A DNA stretch of 64,000 bases, taken from the NCBI RefSeq assembly GCF_002994745.2, contig NC_037090.1, forward strand, positions 6,569,501 to 6,633,500, written 5' to 3'. This DNA comes from Rosa chinensis (taxonomy: Eukaryota; Streptophyta; Magnoliopsida; Rosales; Rosaceae). The notes under the pieces are model-generated. The model was given only the letters and a program-made list of their open reading frames with translations, was not told where the DNA came from and did not search any database. Positions 40,163 to 51,453 of the stretch are shown here, in pieces. The position numbers and the translations under genes were made by a program. How positions within the stretch are numbered: the first letter of the stretch is position 1; every line of letters begins with the position of its first letter.

Positions 40163-41043
40163 GCTGATTGCTATAGATTTCAAGGTGTATGATCTGTAAG
40201 AGCACTACTACCAGAGCCAAGAAGAAGGCTTTGCTTTATTTCTAGGTCTATTTTGACCATATGTAATTCAAGTACTTTTACTAGTGCCACCCTTCGTATG
40301 AAATAAAATTTACATTTCCCTAAACGGGCTCTTTGTTCTATGATTCTATCAGTTTTTAATATCTATCTGGTTCTGTGTTGTCACTGTTGTGAGAAAATAC
40401 TAGTCTTTTTCTGGATTTGGTGTCTTGGTCTTAAAATGTTATGCCTTTGAATTGGTTTGTCATCAGCATGCACGTTCTTTACATGAAGAGGGGTTAAAAC
40501 TGTGCTTCAAATTGATGAAGGGAGGTGCTTTCCTTCCAGTTTCAACCCAGAAAATGATAAAGAGAGGTGCTTTCTTGGTTCTATTATTTCCTATTCACTT
40601 TGTCAGGACCTAATTTGGTTTTTGATGCTGGACCCTTCAAACTTAAAAGGAGGTTTATTGAATTTAAAATTTAAATGGTCTAGAAACTAGTCAAACTACA
40701 AAGCCTAATTGCTCCAACTCTGATAGGCCAAAGACGGACATAGTTCACATTGAACAACAAAGTAAACTACGTACTGCAAATATTGAGATTTATAGATCTC
40801 CTGCTTATGGGTCCCTAGTAATGTTGAAAGTGATTGCTATTAACCATGAAGTACAAGCTCCTCGTAATCTTTGGATTTTGGACCACAACCAGAAGGGAAA
40901 CAAGAAAAAGGAAAATTGAAGATGCAAATAGTATCCTCAATGGGTAGATTACCAATCTACGGATTTACCCTACGAGAATTGTATCCGGTTAAAAGAATAG
41001 ATTAAAATCTGATAACCATTTAAATGCAAATTCAAGGGATTTC
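40163..41043. other. Downstream region of DUF538 copy A
   Basis: This contains the 3'UTR and flank and matches 52534-53388 of copy B closely throughout. Short ORFs here are not conserved in length between copies and are not counted as genes. Confidence 0.6.
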
Positions 41044-41528
41044 TGTTAGAATCAAATGAACTTGTCACATATTATTATAATGTAAATGATGATTAGCTTA
41101 ATATCAATCCTAGTTTAACATGGATATAAATTGTAAATCAATACTAGTAACTTAATGAAGCAGTGTATCAATTCATTAAGGATAGTAATCCATTGCTTAG
41201 TCTACAAGAAATGCTACAAGATTGTGATACATTAGGATTCTAATTATGAGACTTGTCCCTTAAGAATTACCTTAATGGAAGGAATCTAAGGGTTAACTAT
41301 CCTATATAAATTGATGAACTTGGTCCCTGTTACAACCACCTTTTTGCATATGTTCTGTCCATTGAGAAGCAAGTTGGTAAGTAACAGAAGGCCATCTTCA
41401 AGTGATCATTGTTGTGCAGCTGCAGAGATGGAATCCATGCCAGTAATTGCTGAAGGTAAGTCTTGATTCTTGTGTGATTGTTGTCGAGCTTGTATGCATA
41501 TGATTGTGAGCATGAATATGGTTTTACA
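41044..41528 (+). mobile_element. Lone 5' LTR and PBS of another retrotransposon
   Basis: A 485-bp block from TGTTAGAATC to TTTTACA with a TATATAAATTG box near 41303. It is followed at 41531-41542 by TGGTATCAGAGC, the initiator-Met primer-binding site. The site is exactly where homology between copies A and B breaks off. No gag-pol or 3' LTR remains in the following kilobases, so it is a truncated element. Confidence 0.75.
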
Positions 41529-41613
41529 ATTGGTATCAGAGCATAGGCTCACAAATATGTTTTTTAGTTTTGCTTGACATGAAAATCGATATAAGGGTTT
41601 TGCAAAACAACCA

Positions 41614-41664
<51 letters not shown>

Positions 41665-41667
<3 letters not shown>

Positions 41668-42059
41668 TCCTATCCAGAGCGGAGCTCCGCTTTGAAAATT
41701 AACGTGTGAAGTTCGAGTTTTGGGTCACTTTTCGGTCGCACATCCACATCTCGACCGTTCAGTTGTTAGGTACTAGTGTATAGATCATCTCTGCAAATTT
41801 TCAGCCAAATTGATGATCGTTAAGGCATTGATAACTTCCTTAAAGCTAGTACGGTTCAGGTTGACAGATTCAGTCCGTCCATTGGTTTAAGCGAGTTAGA
41901 TACCTTAACGATCATCAATTTTGCTGAAAATTTGCAAAGATGATCTATACACTAGTACCTAAAAACTGAACGGTCGAGATGTGGATATGCGACCGAAAAG
42001 TGACCCAAAACTCGAACTTCACACGTTAATTTCAAAGCGGAGCTCCGCTCTGGATAGGA

Positions 42060-42062
<3 letters not shown>
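41665..42062. mobile_element. Foldback MITE within an AT microsatellite
   Basis: The left arm (AGATCCTATCCAGAGCGGAG...) and right arm (...TCCGCTCTGGATAGGATCT) are inverted copies of about 165 bp, nearly identical, with a central 70-bp loop. Both sides are (AT)n runs (about 41618-41663 and 42062-42092), so the target duplication is probably TA or hidden in the microsatellite. There is no coding capacity. The transcript would form a long hairpin. Confidence 0.85.
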
Positions 42063-42092
<30 letters not shown>

Positions 42093-42094
<2 letters not shown>

Positions 42095-43182
42095 TTGCTT
42101 TACGAGTTAACAAGCCTTCAACTCTAGGCCCAGTCACAGCATGCGGACTATCCAAGCCCAAACCCAACCAAAAACTCAAGAACAAGTGATCGTTGTATCA
42201 CAACGGTTAGTTTTTATCAAGAACGAGGTCTGGGATTGGATTCGGAAACGCGCAAGATGTTTTCACCTCGGGAGGGGTTCAAAAACCCGATTGCTATGAA
42301 TTAAGAAGCCAATAGAGTCGATTGCTGCATCTGGATAACGAATTCACTCTTCCGCTGAAAATTTTAGCAGCAAATTTGGGAAAAAGCAAAATCATGTTTT
42401 TCTGTAAAATTGTTTTCGATTCTTTCCAGCCCCATCATCAATCACATCTTCATTAATTAAAATCACCAATCAATTTGAAAATAAATTAATTTAATCTGGA
42501 GTTCCTTCTTCTTTTTTCTGAACGGGAAATCTGAAGTTCCTTAAGTTCTTCAAAACCACACGAATTTCTTTTCGTGTCGATCTCATCCTTTTCTTTGCTT
42601 TTAGTCGTCTTTGGTCCTGTAGGATTTTTTGTTATCGCTACATTGGCTATGCGTTTTGGTTAATGACTTCAGTCCTTTAATTATTTGGAATCTGCTTGCT
42701 TCGTCTTCTCTATTTAATATTCTAGCTTGAATTGTTTGGCCATGAGATCTCTTCATCCTTGTGATGAATTTACTTCGTGGGAGTTGAAAATCTAAGATCA
42801 TGAGTACTTGTGTGTTTTACTGTTTTGTAGAGGCAATTAGTTTGAAATATTATCTCTCACCCTACTTGGGTCTCAATCTAAAAAAAACTACAAAAAGTCA
42901 TTCCATGGTTAGTGCGCAGCCATGGTAGTAAAGAGAAATAGAAAGAAAAAAAAAGTAAAAAGAAGAAACTTGACGTAGATGATAAACACTGACGATCAGA
43001 AATCTCAATTTTTTTTTCTAGAGTTAAAGGCAAGTTAACTAGGGTCTAGATGAAAAACCAAAAATTTGTGGGAGAGTGATGTGTCAATTGTCAAGACCGT
43101 TAGATTAGATAGAGAGTCCAGATTTTATGAAATTGAAGTAAATTTACTTCCTCCTCACTTTAGAGGAGCCAGATCCAACCAG
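42093..43182. other. Unassigned sequence replacing the Agenet gene in copy A
   Basis: No homology to copy B at this place. It could be a retroelement leader or interior (the sequence continues from the lone LTR), but I recognise no protein. Homology to copy B resumes at about 43183 (GATAATGCAGAACC). Confidence 0.4.
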
Positions 43183-43281
43183 GATAATGCAGAACCATAT
43201 AAAGTTTCTGTCTTTGAGTACTTGCCAGCCTACTACAAGATTCTTTCTCAGTTTCTCTATCACACTTCAAAATATTATTAT

Positions 43282-43484
43282 TGTTTTAGGGAATCAGAAA
43301 CTGAGAGAAATTTGCTGTGTATTCTCATTGATAATAGGGGTCTCTTTATATAGAGGATTACAATGCATAGAGTTAGAATCATACAAGGAAAGAGAATCTC
43401 TAGATTCTTCTAATTGAACCCTATTACCACTAGGTCAAGTAACCTAGAGTTTGGATTAAACACAAATAGAGATATCCTTAAACA
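43282..43484 (-). repeat. 3' LTR, copia copy 2
   Basis: 203 bp. On the minus strand it starts TGTTTAAGGATATC and retains CTCTATATAAAGAG. It is clearly related to the copy 1 LTR but differs by several indels. Confidence 0.88.
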
Positions 43485-43676
43485 CTCCCCCTTGTGTTGT
43501 CCAAACGCGATGCTTCTCCCGTTGCCTAGTTAAAAACCTTGCCGAGTAACAAAAACCCAGTGGGACAAAAATAACCTCTGTCGAAGGGGAAAAAGAGCAC
43601 AACACACCCTTCACGATTCGAGACGAACATGTAGACATCTCCCCGTGATGTCTGTACCTCCCCCTGATGACTACGA

Positions 43677-46600
43677 TCATAGGAGTTCAGATAATTTCCG
43701 CAAGCCAATTCTTGCCACATGTTTCTCGAACGTGGATTTGAGCAATGACTTAGTAAACAAGTCTACCGCATTGTCCTCAGATCGAACCTGGTTTACTTTG
43801 ATCTTGAGGAACTTCTGTTGTTGCTGATTGTAGAAAAATTTGGGCGATATATGCTTGGTGTTGTCGCCTTTGATGTAGCCTTGCTTCATTTGTTCAATAC
43901 AAGCAGCATTATCCTCATAAATGCTCGTTGGCTCATCTGTGTTAGACTTCAAACCACAATTGCTTCGAACATGCGTAACTATGGATCGAAGCCATATACA
44001 TTCATGAACTGCTTCGTGAAGAGCAATAACCTCTGCATGATTCGAAGAGGTAGCGACTAAGGTCTGCTTTGTAGACCTCCAAGATATCGCGGTCTTTCCC
44101 ATGGTGAAAACATAACCAGTTTGGGAGCGACCTTTGTGTGGATCAGAGAGATACCCAGCATCAGAAAAACCTTCCAATATCATTTTGGGTTTGGGAGCGG
44201 GAACGCAGTTCACCATGTGTAGCGTCCCTGGTACTTGATGGGTCCGAATCCATCATCTCTCTGTAGGGATAGAACAAGCCTATATCAATCATACCACTTA
44301 GGTATCGAAAGATATCTTTAACACCAGTCCAATGGAGTCGTGTTGGCGCAGAGCTATATCTAGCTAGCAAGTTCACAGCGAATGAGATATCCGGTCTTGT
44401 GCATTATGCTAAGTACAACAATGCGCCTATTGCACTTAGATAAGGCGCTTCTGCCTCTAGCACTTCTTCGTCGTCATCTTTTGGATGAAATGGATCATTC
44501 TTTGGATCAAGACTACGGACGACCATTGGGGTGCTTGAAGGCTTAATCTTATCAGTGTTGAAACGCCTAAGCATCTTTTGGGTATAAGCTGATTGATGAA
44601 CCAGGCTACCATCTCTACGGTGCTCAAGTTCTAAACCGAGGCAAAACCGTGTTTTCCCAAGATCTTTCATCTCAAACTCGGATTTCAAGTGTTCAGCGGT
44701 TTCCCTTAACTCTTTAAGGGTGCCAATTATGTTCATATCATCAACATAAACCGCTACTATTGCAAATCCGAAACTTGTTCTTTTTATGAACACACATGAG
44801 CATAGTTCATTGTTGACATATCCCTTCCCAATCAAGTAGTCACTTAGACGGTTATACTACATCCGTCCGGATTGTTTCAATCCATATAGTGAGTGTTTCA
44901 ATCTAATCGTAAACGCGCTCCGTGGTCTAGAGCCACTTGATTTGGGTAACTGAATTCCATCTGGAATCTTCATGTATATTTCCGTATATAGATACGCAGT
45001 AACCACATCTATAAGTTGCATGTTCAATTTTTCGAAAACTACCAAACTGACAAGGTAGCAGAACGTAATGACATCCATTACGGGAGAATAGGTCTCCTCG
45101 TAGTCGATTCCAGGGCGTTGTGAGAAGCCTTGCGCCACAAGGCGAACTTTATATCTTACAATCTCATTTTCTCATTACGCTTTCTAACGAATACCCATTT
45201 GTGACCAACTAGTTTGGTGTTGGGCGGTATTGGTACAATTTTTCCAAATACCTTTCTTTTCGCTAGTGAATCAAGTTATGCCTGGATAGCATCTTTCCAT
45301 TTTGGCCAATCAGCTCTATGTTGGCATTCATCAACGGAGCATGGTTCGATGTCATCGGTCTCAATAATCTCACGCGCCACTGAATAAGCAAATACATCAT
45401 CAATGATGATGGAGTTTCTTTCCCACGTCCCATGTACACTAGTGTAATTTACAGTGATCTCTACGTTCTCATGGATAGGTTCTGACATTGACGCGTCCCC
45501 CAATGATGTCTCTTGGACATAACCATAATCCGGAACATTCTCATGGGACGGATTTTGAGTATCGATGATCAAAGGATTTATTTGTGCCTCATTCGCTTTC
45601 TTTCTAGGGCGAGTATCCTTCGAACCAATTGGTCTACCGCACTTCCTTGCGGGACCTGCGGGCATAGATGCCACATCATTGCCATGTTGGGCAATGGCGC
45701 CATCCCCTGATGTCACAGGAGTGGCGTGATGTCCAGTATTTGGGACATCGATCCTTGCAGGCACGTTTGCAGCAGGTATGTGTGATCTCGTCACTTTGGC
45801 AACATCAGAAAACGCATCAGGCAAAGTGTCTGCTACGTTCTGGAGCTCAATTATTCTTCACACTTCAAGTTCGAATTGTGCGGTACGGGGATCGAGATGA
45901 GACATAGTGGGGACAGACCACGACAATTCCTGTCATTCTTGTTGAACATCTGTGTTCTTATCTCCCCCTAACGATGGGAAGACTGTCTCATCAAAGTGAC
46001 AATCCGCAAATCTAGCGGTAAAGAGATCGCCTGTCAAGGGTTCAAGATAGCGGACAATAGTTGGAGATTCAAAGCCAACATAGATGCCCATTCTTCGTTG
46101 TGGACCCATCTTACTACGTTGTGGCGGCGTAATAGGCACATAGATGGTACACCCAAAAATGCATAAATGAGAGATATCAGGCTCGTATCCAGTCACTAGC
46201 TGTAACGCAGAGTAAGATTGGGTTGCAGTGGGTCGTAGACGAATGTGTGCCACTGCATGCAATATTGCATATCCCCAAGCAGAAACAGGGAGATTGGTGT
46301 GCATAACCAATGTCCGCGCTATCATTTGTAGTCGTTTGATAGCGGCTTCTGCAAGACCATTTTGGGTATGAACATGGGAAACTGGATGTTCTACATCAAT
46401 CCCCAGTGACATGCAATAGTCATCGAACGTTTTCGATGTAAACTCCCCAGCATTATCAAGTCGAATTGACTTAATATGATGGTCAGGGTAGTGAGCCCGT
46501 AGACGGATAATCTGGGCGAGGAGTTTAGCATAAGCAGCATTTCGAGTGGACAATAGCGCGACATGTGACCAGCGTGTCGACGCATCAACCAATACCATAA

Positions 46601-47576
46601 AGTATTTAAAAGGTCCGCATGATGGTTAAATTGGTCCACAGATATCCCCTTGGATTCTCTGTAAGAACGGAATGAGTATTTTTGGATCCTTTGCGTAGGA
46701 CGGTCTCGGTCTTGATTTCCCGAAGGAACAGGCTTTGCAAAATGAGCGAGGGGCCTTAGAAGCAACCAATGAGGATTTTGGTTGGGCATGAGCGTCTGTA
46801 GGGCTATTAGAAGCAAAATGTGTGACTACATCTCCCATTATGGCGTTAGAGCTATGAAAATTGGTTTGTGTGGCGTCATGGCCACCAGGAGGAGCAACCA
46901 TGGCGTCATGCTCATGGTTGGCGCCATTTATGGTGTCATCACTAGGAACAGGGGCGGCCTTTCGGCGGCCCAAGACAGCAGCAGCCCCAGAAGCTGCAAT
47001 TTTCGCTGTCTTGCTAAATCCTGGAATCAATTTTTGATTCTTACTTCTTCTCACTCTGAAAAAGGGATGCCCGTGTGAAGTCTTAAGTATACGGACCATT
47101 ATATCACGACCAGGATGTCCTAGTCGGTCATGCCAAAGCCAATATGTGTCTGAATCCAAGAGATCTTCTCTTATGACATTATTGGATTCAATTGGTCGAA
47201 TTGTAGTGACATAAAGTCCACTAGATTGACACATAAACTTCTCTAAGATGCGCTTCCGTCCGCAATCATTAGAGGTAATGCAAAGGAATTCTATTCCGTT
47301 CTCATTATGCCTTTCCGCATGGAATCTGTTGGCTCTAAGATCTTTAAAGCTTAATAAGGTTCGATTTGCCTTAGGAGCGTAGAGAGCTTCAGTGACTTTA
47401 ATCAAGGTGCCATTGGGCAAAAGGAATTGGGCCATTCCATGTCCTTGAACTAAACTTGATGGCCCAGCCATCGTAGTCACAGATGAATATGTAGGCAACA
47501 TCTCTAAGAATAATTGCCTATGTTGTAGAATGGTGTGCGTAGTCGCACTATCCGCAAGACATTGAAGTTCATCCAT
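43677..47576 (-). pseudogene. Copia copy 2 pol (protease to RNase H)
   Basis: The frame opens at MDELQCLADSATTHTIL, the protease active site with DSA in place of the DSG seen in copy 3. It then reads LWHDRLGHPGRD and a long Ala/Pro/His-rich insert before FCKACSFGK. The integrase core follows (GDICGPI, DNAGEF), and after breaks the RT (DVVTAYLY, YVDDMNIIG) and RNase H ([16 protein letters not shown]). Stops or frameshifts lie near 46620, 45900, 45200, 44850 and 44390. DVVTAYLY lacks the two residues before the next motif found in copy 1. Confidence 0.88.
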
Positions 47577-47940
47577 TCCTAAAAGAAAAGCTCGTAATTA
47601 AAAAGGAGTCATAAAGAAAAGAACTCAACTTTTATTAATAAGCCAAACGGAATTACGTCATCATTTCTCTTAACCAAAGAAAATCTAATCCAATAAACTA
47701 GTTAATGCAAAACAATGGTAGTCGTCTAACTTCTTTCGGTAATTCCAATGTAAATGTGACCAGGTGAGTAGAGAGATGTCGGTGGAGCAAAGCTCGCTTA
47801 AGTACCACTTATCGCAAAACCTTTCTAGACATCACTTTTACATTGAGTACGCCTACTTTGAAGAAAAACTAATATCATTGGCATCTACTACAAAAGTAAT
47901 ATGGCAATTGCCTACATCTCTTGGAAAATAAAAAGACTTG
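47577..47940 (-). other. Gag-pol spacer of copy 2
   Basis: Non-coding interval between the end of gag and the pol ATG. It shares a well-matched block (about 47735-47808 on the plus strand) with the spacer of copy 3 (62059-62127). The pol ATG is preceded on the minus strand by the pyrimidine-rich GCTTTTCTTTTAG, a good 3' splice-site-like string. Confidence 0.6.
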
Positions 47941-49142
47941 ATCAAAATTGCCAGTTTCTGGGTCTTGATCCTTGTAGTCTTCTACCCTTAGATCGAGATC
48001 TCCATCTTGATATTCTTGTTCCATGTAATTTGCCTCCCTTGCTTCACGATATGTCTTGTATGCGTTGGCAACGTTCTGGGATGCAGTACACTACCTTACC
48101 CAATTTCCACTTGATCAACATCGAAGACAAACATCTTTATGGTCAAGCTCCCTTGATCGAGATGCTTTTGGTGCATGTGTTGGACGACTATTGTTCTTGG
48201 TGGCGTCACCACCATAGCCGGAGGCTCCGCCTCTCTCTCTCTCTTCACACGTTGACCTCAACGGTTCCGTGCTCGCCTCTCTTGGCGATTTCCTTCCTCT
48301 TTAGGGCGAGAATATGGACCAGAGCGTCCAGAATTGTCCCCACTCTTAGGGTTTCGCTCCTTGCGTCCTCCTTTGGGGGCGCGACTATAGTTAGACTCCG
48401 GAATAGACTTAGTTCCCACGGGTCTAGCATTATAGTTCTTCACAAATTATCCCCACTCTTAGGGTTTCGCTCCTTGCGTCCTCCTTTGGGGGCGCGACTA
48501 TAGTTAGACTCCGGAATAGACTTAGTTCCCACGGGTCTAGCATTATAGTTCTTCACAAGTATGTTGTCGTGCTTTTCAGCTACGTTCATGGCTCCAATAA
48601 GCTCATGAAACCTCGTGATACGTCATGCTTTCACATCAATCCGATAATTCTTTGAAATCATCAGGGCAGAGACGGGGGAAGGTAGAGAGAGTCTTCTCGA
48701 TCAACATCGTATCAGTTATGGTTTGGCCACAAAACTCCATCAGAGACTTGATACGAAGAGCTTCCGAGTTATAATCAAGCACAGACTTGAAATCACAGAA
48801 GCGGAGGCTATGCCATCGCACTTCTAAATCAGGAAGCAGGGAGTCACGAACGTTGCCAAATCGCTGCTCAAGTTCAACCCATAGCTTTCTTGGGTCTTCC
48901 TCATTGAGGTATTCACTTTGGAGCGCGTCATTCATGTGCCTTGTCATGAGAATGATGGCTTTAGCTTGATTTGCTTCAAAAGCAGTAGCTTGCTTAATGG
49001 AGAGCACGTTCTGACTAGGCTCTTGGATGGCTTCCAGAAGTCCATCATCCTTAAGATGTTGGCGCACATCTCGGACCCACCTATGGTATCCTGCGCCAGT
49101 TGTCTCTAGTGGAACAAAGTTCAACTTGTTCAGGTAATTCAT
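47940..49142 (-). pseudogene. Copia copy 2 gag
   Basis: The ATG at 49142 gives MNYLNKLNFVPLETTG, followed by a conserved capsid region (HMNDALQSEYLNEEDPRKLW, FGNVRDSLLPDLEVRW) aligned with the gag of copy 3. The frame is lost near 48630. A 113-bp tandem duplication lies at 48332-48557. The zinc knuckle near 48130 is decayed: CLRC is followed by a stop where copy 3 has CHRCGSIEHWFKQC. Confidence 0.85.
48332..48557. repeat. 113-bp tandem duplication inside gag
   Basis: Two copies starting at 48332 and 48445, nearly identical, ending TTCTTCACAA. The period is not a multiple of three, so it shifts the gag frame. Confidence 0.85.
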
Positions 49143-49499
49143 CCTGAAAAACAACACAAGATTATGGTTAGTTTCGGAGCGAAAAAGGGCTACCACGAAA
49201 AGCTATTAAATTTCTGAACGTAGTCGCTTCCAAGAAATTAGGGATTTTCTGAGCGTAGTCGCTTCCAAGAAAATCTGATTCGAAGAGGGGTTTTGGATTA
49301 GATTGAAACAACGATGTATGTGGTCGATCGTTTTCTTCTCAACAAACTCTAAGTTTGGAGGACTCTATAAACTCCAAGCTTGGAGTGAGCACGAACCCCC
49401 ACAGTTCGGCTTTTGGTCTCCCCTATAAAGAAGAAAGGGGGTAGAAGAAGGGATGTTGGAAGTCCCTCAGAAAAGAAGAAGAAAAAAAAAAAAAGGATA

Positions 49500-49795
49500 A
49501 ATTTTAGTTTAGTACCCTGTGGTTTGGGGGTAACATCATATCAGTCCCTGCTCTTTTAATTTGATCAGCAACACCCCTGTGCTTTCAATTTCAATCAACC
49601 GTGCCCAAATTTTACTGTTCCGTCCAATTTGAACATTAACTTTGACTGGATTGACAAAGTAAAATTTGGACGGAACAGTAAAAATTGGGCACGGCTGATT
49701 GAAATTGAAAGCACAAGGGTGTTGCTGATCAAATTGAAAGAGCAGGGACTGACATGATGTTACCCTCAAACCACATGGTACTAAACTGAAATTAA
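49500..49795. mobile_element. Foldback MITE in copia copy 2 leader
   Basis: A nearly perfect inverted repeat with arms of about 135 bp and a small loop near 49640-49655. Arm ends read TTAGTTTAGTACC and GGTACTAAACTGAA. The TAGTACC...GTGGTTTGGGGGTAAC type of end resembles plant long-TIR MITEs with Mutator-like ends. No ORF is meaningful here. Confidence 0.8.
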
Positions 49796-50464
49796 TAAAT
49801 AAATAAAAACTTCAAAAACAGGAACTTTTAGAAAAAATTACCTTAAAAAGTGGCCGGAAAACTTGACCGAAAAGTTGGCATGAAAAATGTCGCCGGAAAG
49901 TGACAGGAAAAGTGGCCTGAAAAGTGTTGACCGGCGTTGACCGGGGGTGCTGACGTGGCAGTCTGGATGATGATGTGGCAGGCTGACTATGCCTGCGTGT
50001 ATGCTGACGTGGCAGGGGATTCTGCGGCTCGGCGGCTAGGCTGATTCACGTGGGCTCGACTGCGGGCTTCAGCAGTTGGGCTTGGGTTGCACAAGTTTCC
50101 TTTTTTTTTTTTTTTTTTTTCTTTTCTACCGATTTAGGTTAGGTGGACGCCGGTGGCTGGTTCACCTGAATTTTGGCCGGTTCCGGTGGTGATTTTTCAG
50201 ATTCTGGATTCTGGGGACGAGGTGCAGCTACTGACAAAAGGTGGCTGTGAAGGGTGGACGGGAAGATCTCGAACCGCACAGGAGATCTTTGGATTTTTCT
50301 TGGGAGGACGGTTTGAACACTTCCGGTGGCCGGTTCAGGTTGATTCCGGCAGGTTTTGGGGGTGGTGCAGCCGGTTCTGGGTTCCTGGGATTGAGAGCTT
50401 CAATGTAGGCAGCGGCGGTTTCTGATATTTGAAGGTTACGAATTTAGGGTTTTAGGGTTAGGGC

Positions 50465-50570
50465 TCATACAAGGAAATAGAATCTCTAGATTCTTCTAAT
50501 TGAACCCTATTACCACTAGGTCAAGTAACCTAGAGTTTGGATTAAACACAAATAGAGATATCCTTAAACA
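50465..50570 (-). repeat. Truncated 5' LTR, copia copy 2
   Basis: Only the first 106 bp (U3) of the LTR remain. The break joins TCATACAAGG to GGGTTAGGGC of the leader, so the TATA box, R, U5 and PBS are gone and the element cannot prime or start normally. Confidence 0.85.
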
Positions 50571-50899
50571 ATTATTACCATCACATTCTTTCTCACAAAA
50601 AACAAAACAAAAATGACTATCATATTTCCCAAGAAACTAAAATGCCTCAACAAACTTAGATCACTTAAACAGCTACAGTCCAAAAAATTGTTCACACAAA
50701 GCACAAAAAGCAAATTCTCATTTTCTATACCTTCACATTAGACTCACATTGAATCAATTGACTCTGGCAAAATTAGCCCTTGTCAGCAGTAATTAAGGCC
50801 AAACTCTAATTCTTCATTTCAATGGAGAACCTAATTTTACCTTACGGTTAATTTTGCCAAAAAATATTAACGCACAGAAACTAAAAGTCCTCACTTCAT

Positions 50900-51027
50900 T
50901 TCCGGCAATGTATGCTGATCAGAACTCAAGAAATTTCAAAGAAAGATCAAAACTTTTATGACCTCTCCAACTTCTTCTATCAATTCTTCACGCGGCGGAG
51001 ACGTCGGAGGCGTTTCCGGCATGGGGA
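50900..51027 (-). pseudogene. Agenet first-exon remnant in copy A
   Basis: Matches the region of Agenet exon 1 in copy B (CCTCCG and CCGCGTGAAG strings on the minus strand), but the duplication breakpoint removes the start codon and about the first 20 codons. The downstream exons are absent from copy A. It is non-functional. Confidence 0.8.
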
Positions 51028-51129
51028 CCAAAAGAAATATCTCAAATACTTGCCAAACTGTTACTGCTCTTACATGACTTTAATTGAGCAACATGGTACA
51101 ATTCTCATTTAATTATAATCAGATAGTAT

Positions 51130-51439
51130 TTTCCAGTGGCAACATGGTGGGAAAGCTGTGAGAATGGATATTATGCTATGCTGTCTTCGAGTTGTCGACC
51201 GAGTTATCTTTCCGTTGTGTCACCGCTGGGAAGCAAATAGAACCGTCTGGAGCGCGTTCTTTGCTAGTTGGTGTGTATTTGAATACAATTGTTTAGTAGA
51301 GACTCAGGATATTATTTCATGATGTACTCTAGGTGCCTATTGTAATCAGGGGTTTAGGCTCAATGTCCCCCCTTGTATTCGACGGTTTCATTAATCAAGA
51401 CTTGAGGGTAGCCGCACCAGCCCTTTATTCAAAAAATAA
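51130..51439 (+). mobile_element. 5'-truncated LINE-like insertion
   Basis: A 310-bp insertion flanked by 14-bp direct repeats, TAATCAGATAGTAT (51116-51129) and TAATCAGACAGTAT (51440-51453), one mismatch. The matching place in copy A has one TAATCAGGCAATAT. It ends CCCTTTATTCAAAAAATAA, an A-rich tail. A long target duplication plus a 3' A-rich end and no LTR point to a truncated non-LTR retrotransposon. The last coding residues, if any, are not recognisable. Confidence 0.7.
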
Positions 51440-51453
51440 TAATCAGACAGTAT

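Larger units (their letters stand above)
43282..50570 (-). mobile_element. Ty1-copia element copy 2, minus strand
   Basis: 7.3 kb, same family as copy 1 but in opposite orientation, with a perfect 5-bp target duplication ATTAT (43277-43281 and 50571-50575). The host sequence on both sides joins to match copy B near 55230. The 3' LTR is complete (43282-43484). The 5' LTR is cut to 106 bp and has lost its TATA box, R, U5 and PBS. Gag, protease, integrase, RT and RNase H are all present in order but interrupted. A foldback MITE sits in the leader. Confidence 0.92.
32320..51032. repeat. Tandem segmental duplication, copy A
   Basis: Homologous to 51028-55699 in segments: 32320-32409, 35020-35270, 39357-41043 and about 43183-43281 plus 50571-51027. 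The matching parts are very similar, and the rest is later insertion. It holds one DUF538 gene and the 5'-truncated first exon of the Agenet gene. The start shares CCAAAAG with the copy A/B junction. Confidence 0.85.

Noticed and set aside
41665..42062. microRNA precursor
   Set aside because: Arms are too long and nearly perfect and the ends look like transposon termini; a MITE explains it better.
47901..48503. 200-codon plus-strand ORF
   Set aside because: Antisense to the gag of copia copy 2; its sequence is the shadow of the Arg/Gly-rich gag region.
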